Below, piece by piece: positions 36,486 to 45,232 of a DNA stretch of 63,619 nucleotides (position 1 is its first letter; each line of letters opens with the position of its first letter). The DNA is taken from assembly GCA_021781455.1 (NCBI GenBank), contig JAJXWV010000070.1, positions 1-63,619 on the forward strand, in the 5' to 3' direction. Source of the DNA: Acidobacteriota bacterium (GTDB lineage Bacteria > Acidobacteriota > Thermoanaerobaculia > Gp7-AA8). Position numbers and translations under genes: made by a program. The notes beneath the pieces are model-generated. The model was not told the origin of the DNA, did no database searches, and saw only the letters and a list, made by a program, of their open reading frames with translations.

Positions 36486-36911
36486 TCAGACGGTGATCAG
36501 GCCGTTCCGGATCCCGTAGCGGTAAAGCCCCAGATTGTCCTCGAGATGCAGCTTGCGAAGCAGCCGCGCGCGATGCGTGGTGACCGTCTTCACGCTGATC
36601 TCGAGCTGGGCAGCAATCTCCTTGAGCCTCCTGCCCTGCAGGAGCATCGACATGACCTCGTTCTCACGCGGCGAGAGGCGAGCGTGGAGAGGTGGGTCGT
36701 TGCTGACAAAACTGGGACCGCTGGCCGATTCGATGAGTCCAAGCGTCGTCTGCTTCCAGTGCTCGAAGGTATCTTTGTCGATTGGAAAGTCGAGTCGTTG
36801 AATGGCGATCTTGACGTCTTGTATTGCGTTCACGGCGTTTTTCTCCCCTGTAGGAGTAGAGGATACTGCCGCTTCGATTACAGATTTGTTACTTGGACGT
36901 TTGGGTTGCAT
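36486..36911 (-). CDS. LuxR-type helix-turn-helix regulator
   Basis: 141 aa from the ATG at 36911. The N-terminal ~75 residues are unrecognised and there is no receiver domain. The C-terminal GerE/LuxR helix-turn-helix (about 78-138) has LSPRENEVMSMLLQGRRLKE, IAAQLEISVKTVTTHRARLL and LHLEDNLGLYRY. A DNA-binding regulator without visible sensory domain. Its first 23 bp overlap the end of the upstream membrane-protein gene, so both are likely made from one transcript and may form a regulator/partner pair. Confidence 0.8.
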   Translation of the reverse strand: MQPKRPSNKSVIEAAVSSTPTGEKNAVNAIQDVKIAIQRLDFPIDKDTFEHWKQTTLGLIESASGPSFVSNDPPLHARLSPRENEVMSMLLQGRRLKEIAAQLEISVKTVTTHRARLLRKLHLEDNLGLYRYGIRNGLITV

Positions 36912-37356
36912 ACGGCCTCTGCACTCGAGTGGAATCGCAATAGGTAAGGACTTCCTGCAAGACCCGGGAGCAGCGTGAAATCTCGGCGGCATCATGCCTG
37001 CGGCATTCGTTGATCGTCCATTCAGCCGACGCCGCGTACTCGTTCTGCTGGGGGACCGGTTCGCAGAATCCTGCCGGCTCGGCGGCGACCGACAGGCAGC
37101 CCTTGAGGAAGAGCCGCGTCTTCAGCTCGTTCGAAAACTCCGGGGATGATTGGAGGCGGCGCAGAGATTCCTCGACGCACTGCCTCGCGTCGCGGCCGCG
37201 GCCGAACGCCTCCCCATCGTGTCGGACGCTCCTTCCCGCCTCCGTCAGTCGCGCCCGGTTTGCGCGTAACCACCGATAGCTCACGAATGCACCGGCTCCG
37301 GCGACGGCGACCGCGACGAGGGCGATGACCAGGAGCACCTTGAGCCATGTCGGCAT
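36889..37356 (-). CDS. Hypothetical single-pass membrane protein, Cys-containing
   Basis: 155 aa from the ATG at 37356. One N-terminal membrane helix (residues 4-27, WLKVLLVIALVAVAVAGAGAF) followed by an extracytoplasmic helical domain with five Cys (in RQCVEE, KGCLSV, GFCEP, NECRR, SRCSR/TYCDS region). Family not recognised. Overlaps the LuxR-type gene by 23 bp. The 30 bp between it and the divergent selenoprotein gene must hold both starts. Confidence 0.65.
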   Translation of the reverse strand: MPTWLKVLLVIALVAVAVAGAGAFVSYRWLRANRARLTEAGRSVRHDGEAFGRGRDARQCVEESLRRLQSSPEFSNELKTRLFLKGCLSVAAEPAGFCEPVPQQNEYAASAEWTINECRRHDAAEISRCSRVLQEVLTYCDSTRVQRPYATQTSK

Positions 37357-37386
37357 GACGCTCTCCCGGATCGATTGATTGCATCT

Positions 37387-38130
37387 ATGATCGCACGCGT
37401 GGCGACGGTCGACGAGCTTCCGTTTTCTCTGCGTCTTTTCTACCGCGCTTATCGCTGGCGGCGGATCGATCCCGTTCCATGGACGCCGATGAGCAAACCC
37501 TTGCGCGAGGCGAGGCTCGTCCTCGTGTCGACCGCCGGAATGGTCGCGCCGGACCAGACCGAGTTCGACCAATCCTTTCGCGGCGGTGACTACTCGTTCC
37601 GCGAGATCGGCGATGACGCGGTGGTCTCAACCTTGATCGAGTCGCACCGCAGCGAAGCCTTCGACCACGAGGGCATCCGTTCGGATCCGAACCTTGGCTT
37701 TCCTCTCGACCGCCTTCACGAGCTGGCCCGCGAAAGCGAGATCGGCTCGCTCAACCACCGCCATCTGTCCTTCATGGGCTCCATCACCGCTCCTGGACGC
37801 CTCGCCGCTCAGACCGCGCCGGCAGCGGCGCAGCTCCTGGTCGATGACCGCGTCGATGCCGCGCTTCTCGTGCCCGTCTGACCGATGTGTAATCAGACGG
37901 TCGGTCTGATCGCCGCCGAGCTGGAGCGCCGCGGAATCTCCACAGTCTGCATCGAGCTCCTGCGCGAGGTCGCCGAGCGCGTGCGCCCTCCCCGCTCGCT
38001 CGTCGTTCCTTTTCCTCACGGTTATCCCCTCGGCAAGCCGGACGATCCCGCGCTGCAGCGATCTGTGATCCGGGCGGCGCTGGCGCTGCTGGAGCGCGAG
38101 GGACCGCCCCCGCTGATCGTCGATTTGTAG
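37387..38130 (+). CDS. Probable selenoprotein, GrdB-like (Sec encoded by TGA at 37879)
   Basis: 247 residues if TGA 37879-37881 is read as selenocysteine. Upstream half: LVLVSTAGMVAPDQTEFDQ, YSFREIG, ESHRSEAFDHEGI, FPLDRLHELA, HLSFMGSITAPGRL and DAALLVPV. The frame continues past TGA with no other stop as U-PMCNQTVGLIAAELERRGIS... LVVPFPHGYPLG...DPALQRSVIRAAL. This whole layout is that of the small glycine/sarcosine/betaine-reductase selenoprotein-B-like family, in which the VPVxPxC site carries Cys or Sec; here it would be a U-P-M-C redox motif. A SECIS-like hairpin follows the TGA. Routine calling would split it into a 165-residue and an 82-residue ORF. Enzymatic role unknown; selA/selB/selC are not in the window. 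Confidence 0.82.
37892..37910 (+). promoter_or_regulatory. Candidate bacterial SECIS element
   Basis: A perfect 7-bp stem, ATCAGAC (37892-37898) and GTCTGAT (37904-37910), closes a 5-nt loop, GGTCG. The loop begins 18 nt after the TGA, within the 16-37 nt known for bacterial SECIS hairpins, and starts with GGU, the bases SelB recognises in the apical loop. The stem lies inside codons of the conserved CNQTVGLI segment. Confidence 0.75.
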
Positions 38131-38419
38131 GGAGCAATGCGAAGGTCGGGCACGGCCCGGCGCAGCTGCGCCCTGCGTTCGGCTCTCGCTCTGACCGGCA
38201 CGAGAGAGCGCAGGACGTCGCATCGACGACGTGGGTGGCAGCCGCCGTCACTCTGAGAGGCTGTCCAGAAATCGAGAGCGGCGCGGACGCGCGCCCTTCC
38301 TCACGATGGAGGAACAGGTACTTCCGCGGCAGCTCCCGACCTGCAGCGCGCCGCGCAATCACCTCGCGCAGGATGTGGCGTTGCGCGAAGTCTACGCGAC
38401 GAGTACCGGAAAGTTTCCG
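38131..38419. repeat. Gap with GCGCAGCTGCGCCCT palindrome
   Basis: 289 bp between convergent genes. Near 38150-38185 it holds the GGCGCAGCTGCGCC-type palindrome related to the one at 17333; the GTAG heading it overlaps the TAG stop of the selenoprotein gene. Otherwise nothing recognised. Confidence 0.45.
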
Positions 38420-39061
38420 TCAGCCGCCCATGGTCTGCAGCGACTCGCTTTCCGTCGCGGATGCCGGGAGGGACAGCCACGCGTCGGGATCGACGAGACA
38501 CGATTTCCCGTCATCGGGAAGAACGACGTGCACTCGCAGCTCGCGCAGCGTTTCCTCGTCTCTGGCCCTCGCCGCGTTACAGCGCGCGTTTTCCGCTTCG
38601 CGCACGATCCGCCGGACCTCGTAGCGGACCACGTGCGTGTGCAGGAGCAGCATGCGGCACTCCAGGGAAATGGCCTGCGATCGCAGCAGCGGCTCGACGA
38701 CCTCTACGGCCGGGCGGAGCTCCGCGGCAGCGATGTTGATGGCGTTGACCCGCAGCGAGGCGTATGCAACGCGGGCGGCGTGATTGGTCGAGCTGATCAT
38801 CGGCATGTCGGCCGCAACGGGTTGGATCGAAGCCTGTCGGACGGCAGCCCGGCATGGCGAAACCGGACCAGCGTTCGCTCTCTGCGCGGCGTATGCCTGA
38901 CGGACCGGCTGAGCGGTCTCAGGAACTTCGGTGGTCGCGGCAACCCTCAGAACGGCCGAGATCGCGAACCGGAAGAACGCCTCCTGGCGGGCGGCGCTGA
39001 ATCGGCAGGCCGTGACGAGCAACAGCCCGAGAACGAGCGATCCGCGGATGAATCTGGCCAT
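38420..39061 (-). CDS. Hypothetical exported protein
   Basis: 213 aa from the ATG at 39061. N-terminal signal of about 20 residues (FIRGSLVLGLLLVTACRFSA); the LVTAC segment could be a lipobox. The rest is helical and rich in Ala/Arg/Glu with several Cys (SPCRAAV, LECRML, ARCNAA, KSCLVD). Family not recognised. Amino-acid make-up is ordinary for the genome. Confidence 0.55.
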   Translation of the reverse strand: MARFIRGSLVLGLLLVTACRFSAARQEAFFRFAISAVLRVAATTEVPETAQPVRQAYAAQRANAGPVSPCRAAVRQASIQPVAADMPMISSTNHAARVAYASLRVNAINIAAAELRPAVEVVEPLLRSQAISLECRMLLLHTHVVRYEVRRIVREAENARCNAARARDEETLRELRVHVVLPDDGKSCLVDPDAWLSLPASATESESLQTMGG

Positions 39062-39421
39062 TCCCGCTCCTTTCGCGATCCAAAGATAGGACGGCCGCTG
39101 ACCGAAAAGGTTGGCCGCACATCCACTTGTCACCCGCACGTAACGGGTTCTCAGCCGATCGGAATCAATCCGCATCGCAACGAGCCGGGCGGTGCCCCCG
39201 CGATGTCGAGCCGGCGGAACGGCAGTCCCGTCACTCTGAGCCGGCGCAACCGCGGGGGCGGTGGACGGGCGGGAGCGGTGGAGCGCGGCGAAGAGTCTCT
39301 TACCGGGACGATTGTCGGGCTGGAGACCCTTGGCCGCGCTGCGCCGCTCCGTAACCCTCGTGTGGGCGGGCTTTCCGGCCTGCCAAGGAGGGCAGGCTGG
39401 AAAGCCTGCCCTACACGAAAG
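39062..39421. repeat. Gap with two palindromic repeat families
   Basis: 360 bp. At 39229-39313 lies the left-arm copy of the long element also seen at 47373 (CGTCACTCTGAGCCGGCG ... GCGCGGCGAAGAGTCTC). At 39360-39416 two inverted AGGCTTTCC/GGAAAGCCT palindromes face each other, the second ending CTACAC (GTGTAG on the minus strand), just after the stop of the GAF-PilB gene. Confidence 0.75.
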
Positions 39422-41728
39422 TCACTTCACCGCGATCGCCCGGGCCTGCTTGTAGTCGACGACGCCGGCGAACATCTTCTCGAGTGCATCCTGCAGCAGA
39501 GTGCGCATGCCCTGATCGAGAGCGGTCTTGCGCAGCTCGTCGATGGGAGCTCGCTTCTGCACTGCGCGCTTCACGTCGTCCGTGCCGACGAGCAGCTCGT
39601 GCACGCCCATGCGGCCCTTGAAACCGCTGTTGTTGCAGGCCGGACAGCCCTTCGGCTTGTAGAGCGTGAGCTCGGGCGTGTAGTCGACGCCGGTGCGGTC
39701 GAAGTAGTCAGGTCCGTACGCTTCGACGATGTCGTTGAACTCCTGCACCGTCGGGTGGTAGCCCTCCTTGCACTTCGAGCAGAGGGTGCGGATGAGGCGC
39801 TGAGCCATGATGCCGAGGAGCGCATCGGCGAAGTTGAACGGATCGATGTTCATGTCCAGAAGACGGGTGATGGTCTCCGGGGCGGAGTTGGTGTGGAGCG
39901 TCGAGAAGACGAGGTGGCCGGTCAGCGACGCTTCGATGCCGATGGCCGCGGTCTCGTGGTCGCGCATTTCACCGACCATGATCACGTCGGGATCTGCGCG
40001 CAGGAACGAGCGCATGGCCGCGGCGAAGGTGAAGTCGATCTTCGGCTGCACCTGAACCTGGCGCAGCCCCTTCTGCGTGATTTCGACGGGGTCCTCGGCG
40101 GTCCAGATCTTCATGTCCACGGTGTTGATGAAGCCGAGGGCGGAATGGAGCGTGGTGGTCTTACCGGAGCCGGTCGGACCGACGACCAGGCAGATGCCGT
40201 ACGGCTTCGCCAGGATCTCCTTGAACTTCGTCAGGTTGTATTCGCTGAAGCCCATCTTGTCGAGCGGCAGCGGCTTGGAGGCGGCCAGGATGCGCATGAC
40301 CACGTCCTCGTTGGCGTTCGTGGTGGGGATCGTCGCCACACGGAGCTCGATGACGCCCTTCGAGTACTTGAAGCGGATCTTGCCGTCCTGCGGCTTGCGG
40401 CGCTCCGAGATGTCGAGCTTGGCCATGATCTTGAGGCGCTGCACGAGGGCATTGCGGTGCGGGCCCGGCACCTCCATGAACTTCTCGCAGTCGCCGTCGA
40501 TGCGCAGCCGGATCAGGCAGGGGTTCTTCGCTCCGTCCGGCTCCACGTGAATGTCCGACGCGCCGCGGTTGAACGCCTCGATGATCATCTGATTGGCGAG
40601 GCGCACGATTCCCGAATCGGTCTCGTCGATCTCCGCCTCGGGGACCTTCTCCTCCTCGACCTCGCCCGTCTCGCCGTCGCCGAGCATGTCGATGATCTTG
40701 GCCAGATCGGCCGCGTCCTGCGTCTGGGCTTCCTTCTCGCCGTACGAATTCAGGATGTAGGCGAGGATCTCGTGCTTCATGCCCACCCAGAACTCGTAGC
40801 GAGGTGCCAGGTTCATGGCCCGAAGGCCGTCGAGCCGCGTCAGGTCCTGAGGATCATCCACCGCCAGGACCAGAACACCCGGCCGCCGTTCCACCGGCGC
40901 GGCCACGTACTTCTTCCACATGTCCGAAGAGACCCGCTCGCGAAGGTCCTGCGGAATCATCTGCGCGCCGTCGTAGCCGAAAAACTGCGTGCCGAAGAAG
41001 GCGGCCAGCGACTTGCCGATCTCCTCCCTGGGGACGTTCATGTCCTCGATCAGGATCTTTTCGACGTTGGTGTTGTTCACGCGGGCGCTGCTGACGGCCT
41101 GCTCGATGTCCTTCTCGGAAATGATGCCCTTGTCGACCAACGCTCCGAAGCGCGACGGCTTCGACTGCCGCGCCGCCCGGTGCTGGTTGTAGAAGGCGAT
41201 CCCCAGGATGCGCGCGATCTCCTCGGCGGCATCCTCATCCTGCTGCGTGAAGACCGGGTTGTGGCGCCGGTTGATCAGCTGCACCACGCCGAGCAGGTAC
41301 TTCTCGAACATGATCGGCACGGCCAGCACGGACTTCGTGCGGAAGCCGGTCTGCTTGTCCCAGCGCACGTCGAACCTGAGGTTGGGGTGGAACTTGGTGA
41401 GCTCGGCGGCATCGTAGGCGTCGCGGATGTTGATGGTCTTCCGGGCCAGGGCGGTGAAGCCGGCGATCGACGAGAACGATTTCGGAACGCGGATCTCCTT
41501 CGGGACGTCGCCGACTTTCTGGAGGGAGTAGAGCTCCTGGTTCTTGGTGTCGACGGCGTAAATCGTCAGCCGTTCCGAGTCGAGGAGCTCGAGGATGCGG
41601 TCCTTGAGCGTCATCAGAATCTGCGGGATCGACTCCGCGGAGTTGATCTGATTCGTGATCGACGTCAGCTTCTTTCGGTACTCGAGCTCTTTCTCGACGG
41701 ATGATGACGGGGCTGCCTGTACAGTCAT
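39422..41728 (-). CDS. PilB-like type IV pilus ATPase with N-terminal GAF domain
   Basis: 768 aa. A GAF domain (about residues 20-185; LDSERLTIYAVDTKNQELY, KSVLAVPIMF, GVVQLINR) is fused to a GspE/PilB N-domain (about 190-330) and motor domain. The motor has Walker A GPTGSGKTTTLHSAL (about 520), Walker B DPDVIMVGEMRDHET, HTNSAPETI, and a zinc site CSKCKEGY...GCPACNNSGFKGR (about 665-725). Pilus assembly ATPase whose activity could be tuned by a small molecule bound to the GAF domain; ligand unknown. Paired with the plain PilB-type gene directly upstream. Confidence 0.92.
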   Translation of the reverse strand: MTVQAAPSSSVEKELEYRKKLTSITNQINSAESIPQILMTLKDRILELLDSERLTIYAVDTKNQELYSLQKVGDVPKEIRVPKSFSSIAGFTALARKTINIRDAYDAAELTKFHPNLRFDVRWDKQTGFRTKSVLAVPIMFEKYLLGVVQLINRRHNPVFTQQDEDAAEEIARILGIAFYNQHRAARQSKPSRFGALVDKGIISEKDIEQAVSSARVNNTNVEKILIEDMNVPREEIGKSLAAFFGTQFFGYDGAQMIPQDLRERVSSDMWKKYVAAPVERRPGVLVLAVDDPQDLTRLDGLRAMNLAPRYEFWVGMKHEILAYILNSYGEKEAQTQDAADLAKIIDMLGDGETGEVEEEKVPEAEIDETDSGIVRLANQMIIEAFNRGASDIHVEPDGAKNPCLIRLRIDGDCEKFMEVPGPHRNALVQRLKIMAKLDISERRKPQDGKIRFKYSKGVIELRVATIPTTNANEDVVMRILAASKPLPLDKMGFSEYNLTKFKEILAKPYGICLVVGPTGSGKTTTLHSALGFINTVDMKIWTAEDPVEITQKGLRQVQVQPKIDFTFAAAMRSFLRADPDVIMVGEMRDHETAAIGIEASLTGHLVFSTLHTNSAPETITRLLDMNIDPFNFADALLGIMAQRLIRTLCSKCKEGYHPTVQEFNDIVEAYGPDYFDRTGVDYTPELTLYKPKGCPACNNSGFKGRMGVHELLVGTDDVKRAVQKRAPIDELRKTALDQGMRTLLQDALEKMFAGVVDYKQARAIAVK

Positions 41729-41803
41729 GTCGCGAATCTCCCGAAGTTGTCGTGCGAACGGTCAAAAAGGATAGCGCGTTGGGTGATTGAACGCGAAATG
41801 ACG

Positions 41804-41925
41804 TGGAGTGCGGACGTCCCGTCCGCAGTCGCCGGGCGTCCCGCCCGGCGAAAGAGAAGCCGAGAACTGTCGGACAACAACCGGGCGGGACGCCCGGTTG
41901 CTTGCGGGCGGGACGCCCGCACTCC
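41804..41925. repeat. REP-like twin-hairpin element between pilB paralogs
   Basis: Begins GGAGTGCGGACGTCCCGTCC and ends GGACGCCCGCACTCC. Two hairpins per half (GCCGGGCGTCCCGCCCGGC is one), halves inverted to each other. Same family as the 115-bp array at 12154; it stops 5 bp before the stop codon of the second pilB-like gene. Confidence 0.85.
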
Positions 41926-41930
41926 TCACC

Positions 41931-43718
41931 CTAGATCCCGGTCACGCGCACCACTTCTTCGAAGGTCGTGCTCCCTTCGGCCAGCCGCCGCAGAGCGGAC
42001 TGCCGGAGCGTGCGCATGCCGCGCTTGATGGCCATGTCCTTGATCTTGAGAAAGTCCTCGCCGTGGTCGATGAGGTCGCGGATGGCGTTGTCGATCGTCA
42101 GCAGCTCGAAGATGCCGGTACGGCCGTAATAGCCGGTGTTGCGGCAGCGGATGCAACCCGCCCCTTCCTTCACGATGATCCGCTTGCCCGGAGGAGCCTG
42201 CAGGTTGAGCATGGCCGCCTCCTCGTGCGTGAGCGGGCGGTTCCGCCTGCAGTCTTCACAGATCTTCCGCACCAGGCGCTGGGCCATCGTGCCGATGAGC
42301 GTCGAGGAAATGAGGAACGGCTGGATGCCGAGGTCGACGAGGCGGGTCACCGACGTCGCGGCGTCATTCGTGTGCAGCGTGGAGAAGACGAGGTGGCCGG
42401 TCAGCGCCGATTGCACGGCGTTTTCCGCTGTCTCGTGGTCGCGGATCTCGCCGACCATGATGATGTCGGGATCCTGGCGCAGGATCGTCCGCAGGGCCGC
42501 GGCGAAGGTGATGCCGATCTTCGCCTGCACCGAGGTCTGGTTGAAGTCCTCGTACACCATCTCCACGGGATCTTCGATGGTGGTGATGTTGATCTCCGGC
42601 GAATAGAGGGACTTCAACGCCGAGTAGAGCGTCACCGTCTTGCCGGAGCCGGTCGGACCGGTCACGAGAATGATGCCGTGCGGCCGCGTGATCCAATCGT
42701 TGAACGTGTGCAGCTCGTCGTCGTAAAAGCCGAGGCCGCTGAGATCGCGGATCAGGATGTCGGGGTCGAAGATGCGCATGACCAGCTTCTCCCCGAAGGC
42801 GGTGGGCAGCGTGGAGACGCGCAGCTCGATCTCTTTTCCGTCGCGATCGGTCTTGATGCGGCCATCCTGCGGACGCCGCCTCTCGGCGATGTCCATCCGG
42901 CACATCGTCTTCAGGCGCGAGGTGATGGCCAGGTTGACGAGCTTGGGAACGCGCTGGATCTCGTGGAGCACCCCGTCGATGCGGAAGCGGATCGCCGCCT
43001 GCTCGCGCTTCGGCTCGATGTGGATGTCCGACGCTCGTGAGTCGTAGGCGTGCTGGAGCAGGTAATCGACGGCGTTGACGATGTGCTGGTCGCTCGACTC
43101 GATTTCCGAGCCGGACTTCAGCTTCACGAACTGCTCGAGATTGCCGAAGTCGAGGCCGCCCTTGAGGTCGCGCTCGGCCTTGGTGACGGAGGCGCGGAAG
43201 CCGTACTGCTCGTTGATGACCGACATGACGTCGCTCTCGGCGGAGACGACGAGGTCGACGTCCTGCTTGGCCATGGCCCGGTACGACTCGATGGCCACGT
43301 TGTCGAACGGATTGACCACGCACACGACGAGCTTTCCGTCGCGCACGGCCACCGGAATCATCTTGTGCTTCCGGGCGAAGGGACGGGAGATCTTCGACTC
43401 GATCATCTCCACGTCGAGCTTGAGCGCGTCGATCTTGTAGAACGGCAGGTGAGCGTCTTCGGCGATGAGCCGCGCCAGCAGGAAGTCGTCGATGCGCGTG
43501 CCGTTGCCGCTGGCGTCGGTCAGGTTCATGGTCACGATCGCCTTGACCGGGCTGACGTCCTCGTCCGGTTTCGATTTCGAGCGGTGCGTCCGCTGGCGAT
43601 CGGCGTTCTCGATGTCCAGGCGCTGGCGGTCGTCGATGAAGCCGGCGTTCTGCAGCAGCCCACCGAGGTACGAAACCGAGATCTCGCGCGATGGACGGGT
43701 GGCAATTACCGTGGTCAT
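41931..43718 (-). CDS. pilB: Type IV pilus assembly ATPase PilB/GspE
   Basis: 595 aa, the usual PilB length. MshEN-like N-domain (about 75-190), GspE linker, motor with Walker A GPTGSGKTVTLYSALKSL (about 355), Asp box TIEDPVEMVYEDF, Walker B DPDIIMVGEIRDHETAE, HTNDAATSVTRL, and zinc site CEDCRR...GCIRCRNTGYYGR. Drives pilin extrusion at the inner membrane. Lies 202 bp upstream of the GAF-PilB gene on the same strand, with a REP element between. Confidence 0.93.
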   Translation of the reverse strand: MTTVIATRPSREISVSYLGGLLQNAGFIDDRQRLDIENADRQRTHRSKSKPDEDVSPVKAIVTMNLTDASGNGTRIDDFLLARLIAEDAHLPFYKIDALKLDVEMIESKISRPFARKHKMIPVAVRDGKLVVCVVNPFDNVAIESYRAMAKQDVDLVVSAESDVMSVINEQYGFRASVTKAERDLKGGLDFGNLEQFVKLKSGSEIESSDQHIVNAVDYLLQHAYDSRASDIHIEPKREQAAIRFRIDGVLHEIQRVPKLVNLAITSRLKTMCRMDIAERRRPQDGRIKTDRDGKEIELRVSTLPTAFGEKLVMRIFDPDILIRDLSGLGFYDDELHTFNDWITRPHGIILVTGPTGSGKTVTLYSALKSLYSPEINITTIEDPVEMVYEDFNQTSVQAKIGITFAAALRTILRQDPDIIMVGEIRDHETAENAVQSALTGHLVFSTLHTNDAATSVTRLVDLGIQPFLISSTLIGTMAQRLVRKICEDCRRNRPLTHEEAAMLNLQAPPGKRIIVKEGAGCIRCRNTGYYGRTGIFELLTIDNAIRDLIDHGEDFLKIKDMAIKRGMRTLRQSALRRLAEGSTTFEEVVRVTGI

Positions 43719-43765
43719 GGACGTGGAAATGGTAATCCGGAAGCGCTCACAATGAATTTCTAATT

Positions 43766-43852
43766 GCCGGCCGGTGGCTCTTGGTTGTTGGCTTTTGGCT
43801 CTCGGGAAGACCGGAGTCCAAGAGCCAACAGGTGAGAGCCAATAGCCAATTC
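43766..43852. repeat. Heptamer-unit inverted repeat (GGCTCTT)
   Basis: The left arm has 7-mers GGCTCTT, GGTTGTT, GGCTTTT and GGCTCTC; the right arm has GAGCCAA-type 7-mers complementary to them. It ends just before the stop codon of the methyltransferase gene at 43855 and sits upstream of pilB. Confidence 0.75.
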
Positions 43853-43854
43853 AC

Positions 43855-45057
43855 CTAACGCACCTCCAGCAGGAACCCCTTCAGATACTCCCCTTCCGGA
43901 CAGTACAGCGACACCGGATGATCGGGCGCGGCGGTCAGGCGGCGCACGAACGAGACCTGGCGGCCGGCGTCGTGCGCGGCGGAGAAGATGACCTTCTGAA
44001 AGAGGTCGAGCGACAGGTGTCCCGAGCAGGAGAACGTCATCAGCAGGCCGCCGGGCGCGACCAGGCGCAGGGCATAGAGATTGATGTCCTTGTAGCCGCG
44101 GGCGGCCCGCTCCACTTCGCCGCGCGACTTCGCGAACGCCGGCGGATCGCAGACCACGAAATCGAAAGCTTCCCCTGCTGCAGCGCGCCGGCGCACGTAG
44201 TCGAACGCATCCGCGGCCACGAAGGTGACGTTGTTCGAAAGGGCGTTGAGCTCGTGATTCGTCCTGGCCAGCTCGATCGCTTTTTCGGAGACGTCGACGT
44301 TGACCACCGAGGACGCGCCGCCTGCGGCCGCATACACGCCAAAGGCACCGCTGTAGGAGAAGAGGTTCAGCACGCGCGCGCCGCCGGCCAGCGTCCGCGC
44401 CAGACGGCGGTTCTCGCGCTGGTCGAGAAAGAACCCGGTCTTCTGCCCCTCGGCAGGCTCGACCACGAAACGCAGCGACGACTCGCTGATCGTGGCGGCC
44501 GGATCGCCGCCGCCGTCCCATTCGCTCTCCAGCGTCAACTGCTCGAGCCGGCGCGCCGGAAGGTCGTTCTTGAAATAGATCAGCCGCGGGGCGGCGGCGT
44601 TCTTCAGCGTCTCGACGAGGAGCGGCCGCAGTTGCTCGAGGCCGTAGTTCGCGATCTCCACGACCAGGACGTCGTTGTAGCGGTCGACCACCAGGCCGCT
44701 CAGGTCGTCTCCTTCGGCGTGCAGCAGCCGGCCGGCATTCGTCGCCGCATCGAACAGGTTCTTCCGTCGCCCGATGGCCGCTGTGATGCGCTCTCGCAGA
44801 AGCTCCGCGGTCAGCGGTACGTCTCCGAACGTCAGCGCGCGCAGGCGGATCTGCGAATGCGGCGAATAGAGCCCCGACGCCAGCACCTGCCCTCTCTCGT
44901 CGACGAGATCGGCGAGCGCGGCCCCGGCGGGCCCGCTTTCGTCGGCGATGGCACCCGTGAAGATCCACGGATGTCGATTGGCCACTGCACGCTCGCGGCC
45001 TCGCTTGAGCACGAGACGCCTGCGTCTACTCGGGTCGAACAGTTCGTTCACGTTCAT
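43855..45057 (-). CDS. RlmI/RlmK-like 23S rRNA methyltransferase
   Basis: 400 aa from the ATG at 45057. N-terminal PUA domain (LKRGRERAVANRHPWIFTGAI), an RRMFS-like middle with DLSGLVVDRYND, and a Rossmann SAM domain: FFLDQRENRR, VLNLFSYSGAFGVYAAAGGA, DAFDYV and the N/DPPF-type DPPAFAKSR. This is the arrangement of class I rRNA cytosine-5 methyltransferases (RlmI, YccW). Position methylated cannot be told from sequence alone. Confidence 0.88.
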   Translation of the reverse strand: MNVNELFDPSRRRRLVLKRGRERAVANRHPWIFTGAIADESGPAGAALADLVDERGQVLASGLYSPHSQIRLRALTFGDVPLTAELLRERITAAIGRRKNLFDAATNAGRLLHAEGDDLSGLVVDRYNDVLVVEIANYGLEQLRPLLVETLKNAAAPRLIYFKNDLPARRLEQLTLESEWDGGGDPAATISESSLRFVVEPAEGQKTGFFLDQRENRRLARTLAGGARVLNLFSYSGAFGVYAAAGGASSVVNVDVSEKAIELARTNHELNALSNNVTFVAADAFDYVRRRAAAGEAFDFVVCDPPAFAKSRGEVERAARGYKDINLYALRLVAPGGLLMTFSCSGHLSLDLFQKVIFSAAHDAGRQVSFVRRLTAAPDHPVSLYCPEGEYLKGFLLEVR

Positions 45058-45069
45058 TCGATTGATCCC

Positions 45070-45182
45070 GGTTGCGAGGTTGCGAGGTATCGAGGTCTCG
45101 AGGCGAGAAAATCTGGCGTTTCGAAAAGACAGGTCCAGCGGTCCGACCTCGTGACCTCGCAACCTCGCAACCTCGCGACCTC
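45070..45182. repeat. Inverted repeat of 8-nt units (GGTTGCGA)
   Basis: The left arm (45070-45106) is GGTTGCGA, GGTTGCGA, GGTATCGA, GGTCTCGA; the right arm (45144-45182) is GACCTCGT/GACCTCGC/AACCTCGC octamers. The divergent promoters of the methyltransferase and the YbjN-like gene must lie in or around it. Same octamer family as 22260-22327. Confidence 0.85.
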
Positions 45183-45232
45183 ATCGTCGTCAGCAACCCG
45201 CCGAAACTCCGCAACCGCTATAATCCCTCGCG

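Noticed and set aside
36889-37572. Long form of the membrane protein starting at 37572
   Set aside because: The extra 72 residues are antisense to the selenoprotein gene; the ATG at 37356 gives a clean signal-anchor.
37885-38130. Separate 81-aa gene
   Set aside because: It lies in frame after the TGA and carries the second half of the GrdB-like domain; better explained as part of one selenoprotein.
38231-41704. 1157-aa plus-strand open frame
   Set aside because: It is antisense to the GAF-PilB gene and has the Arg/His/Asp/Val-rich composition of a shadow frame in high-GC DNA; the minus strand carries full family motifs.
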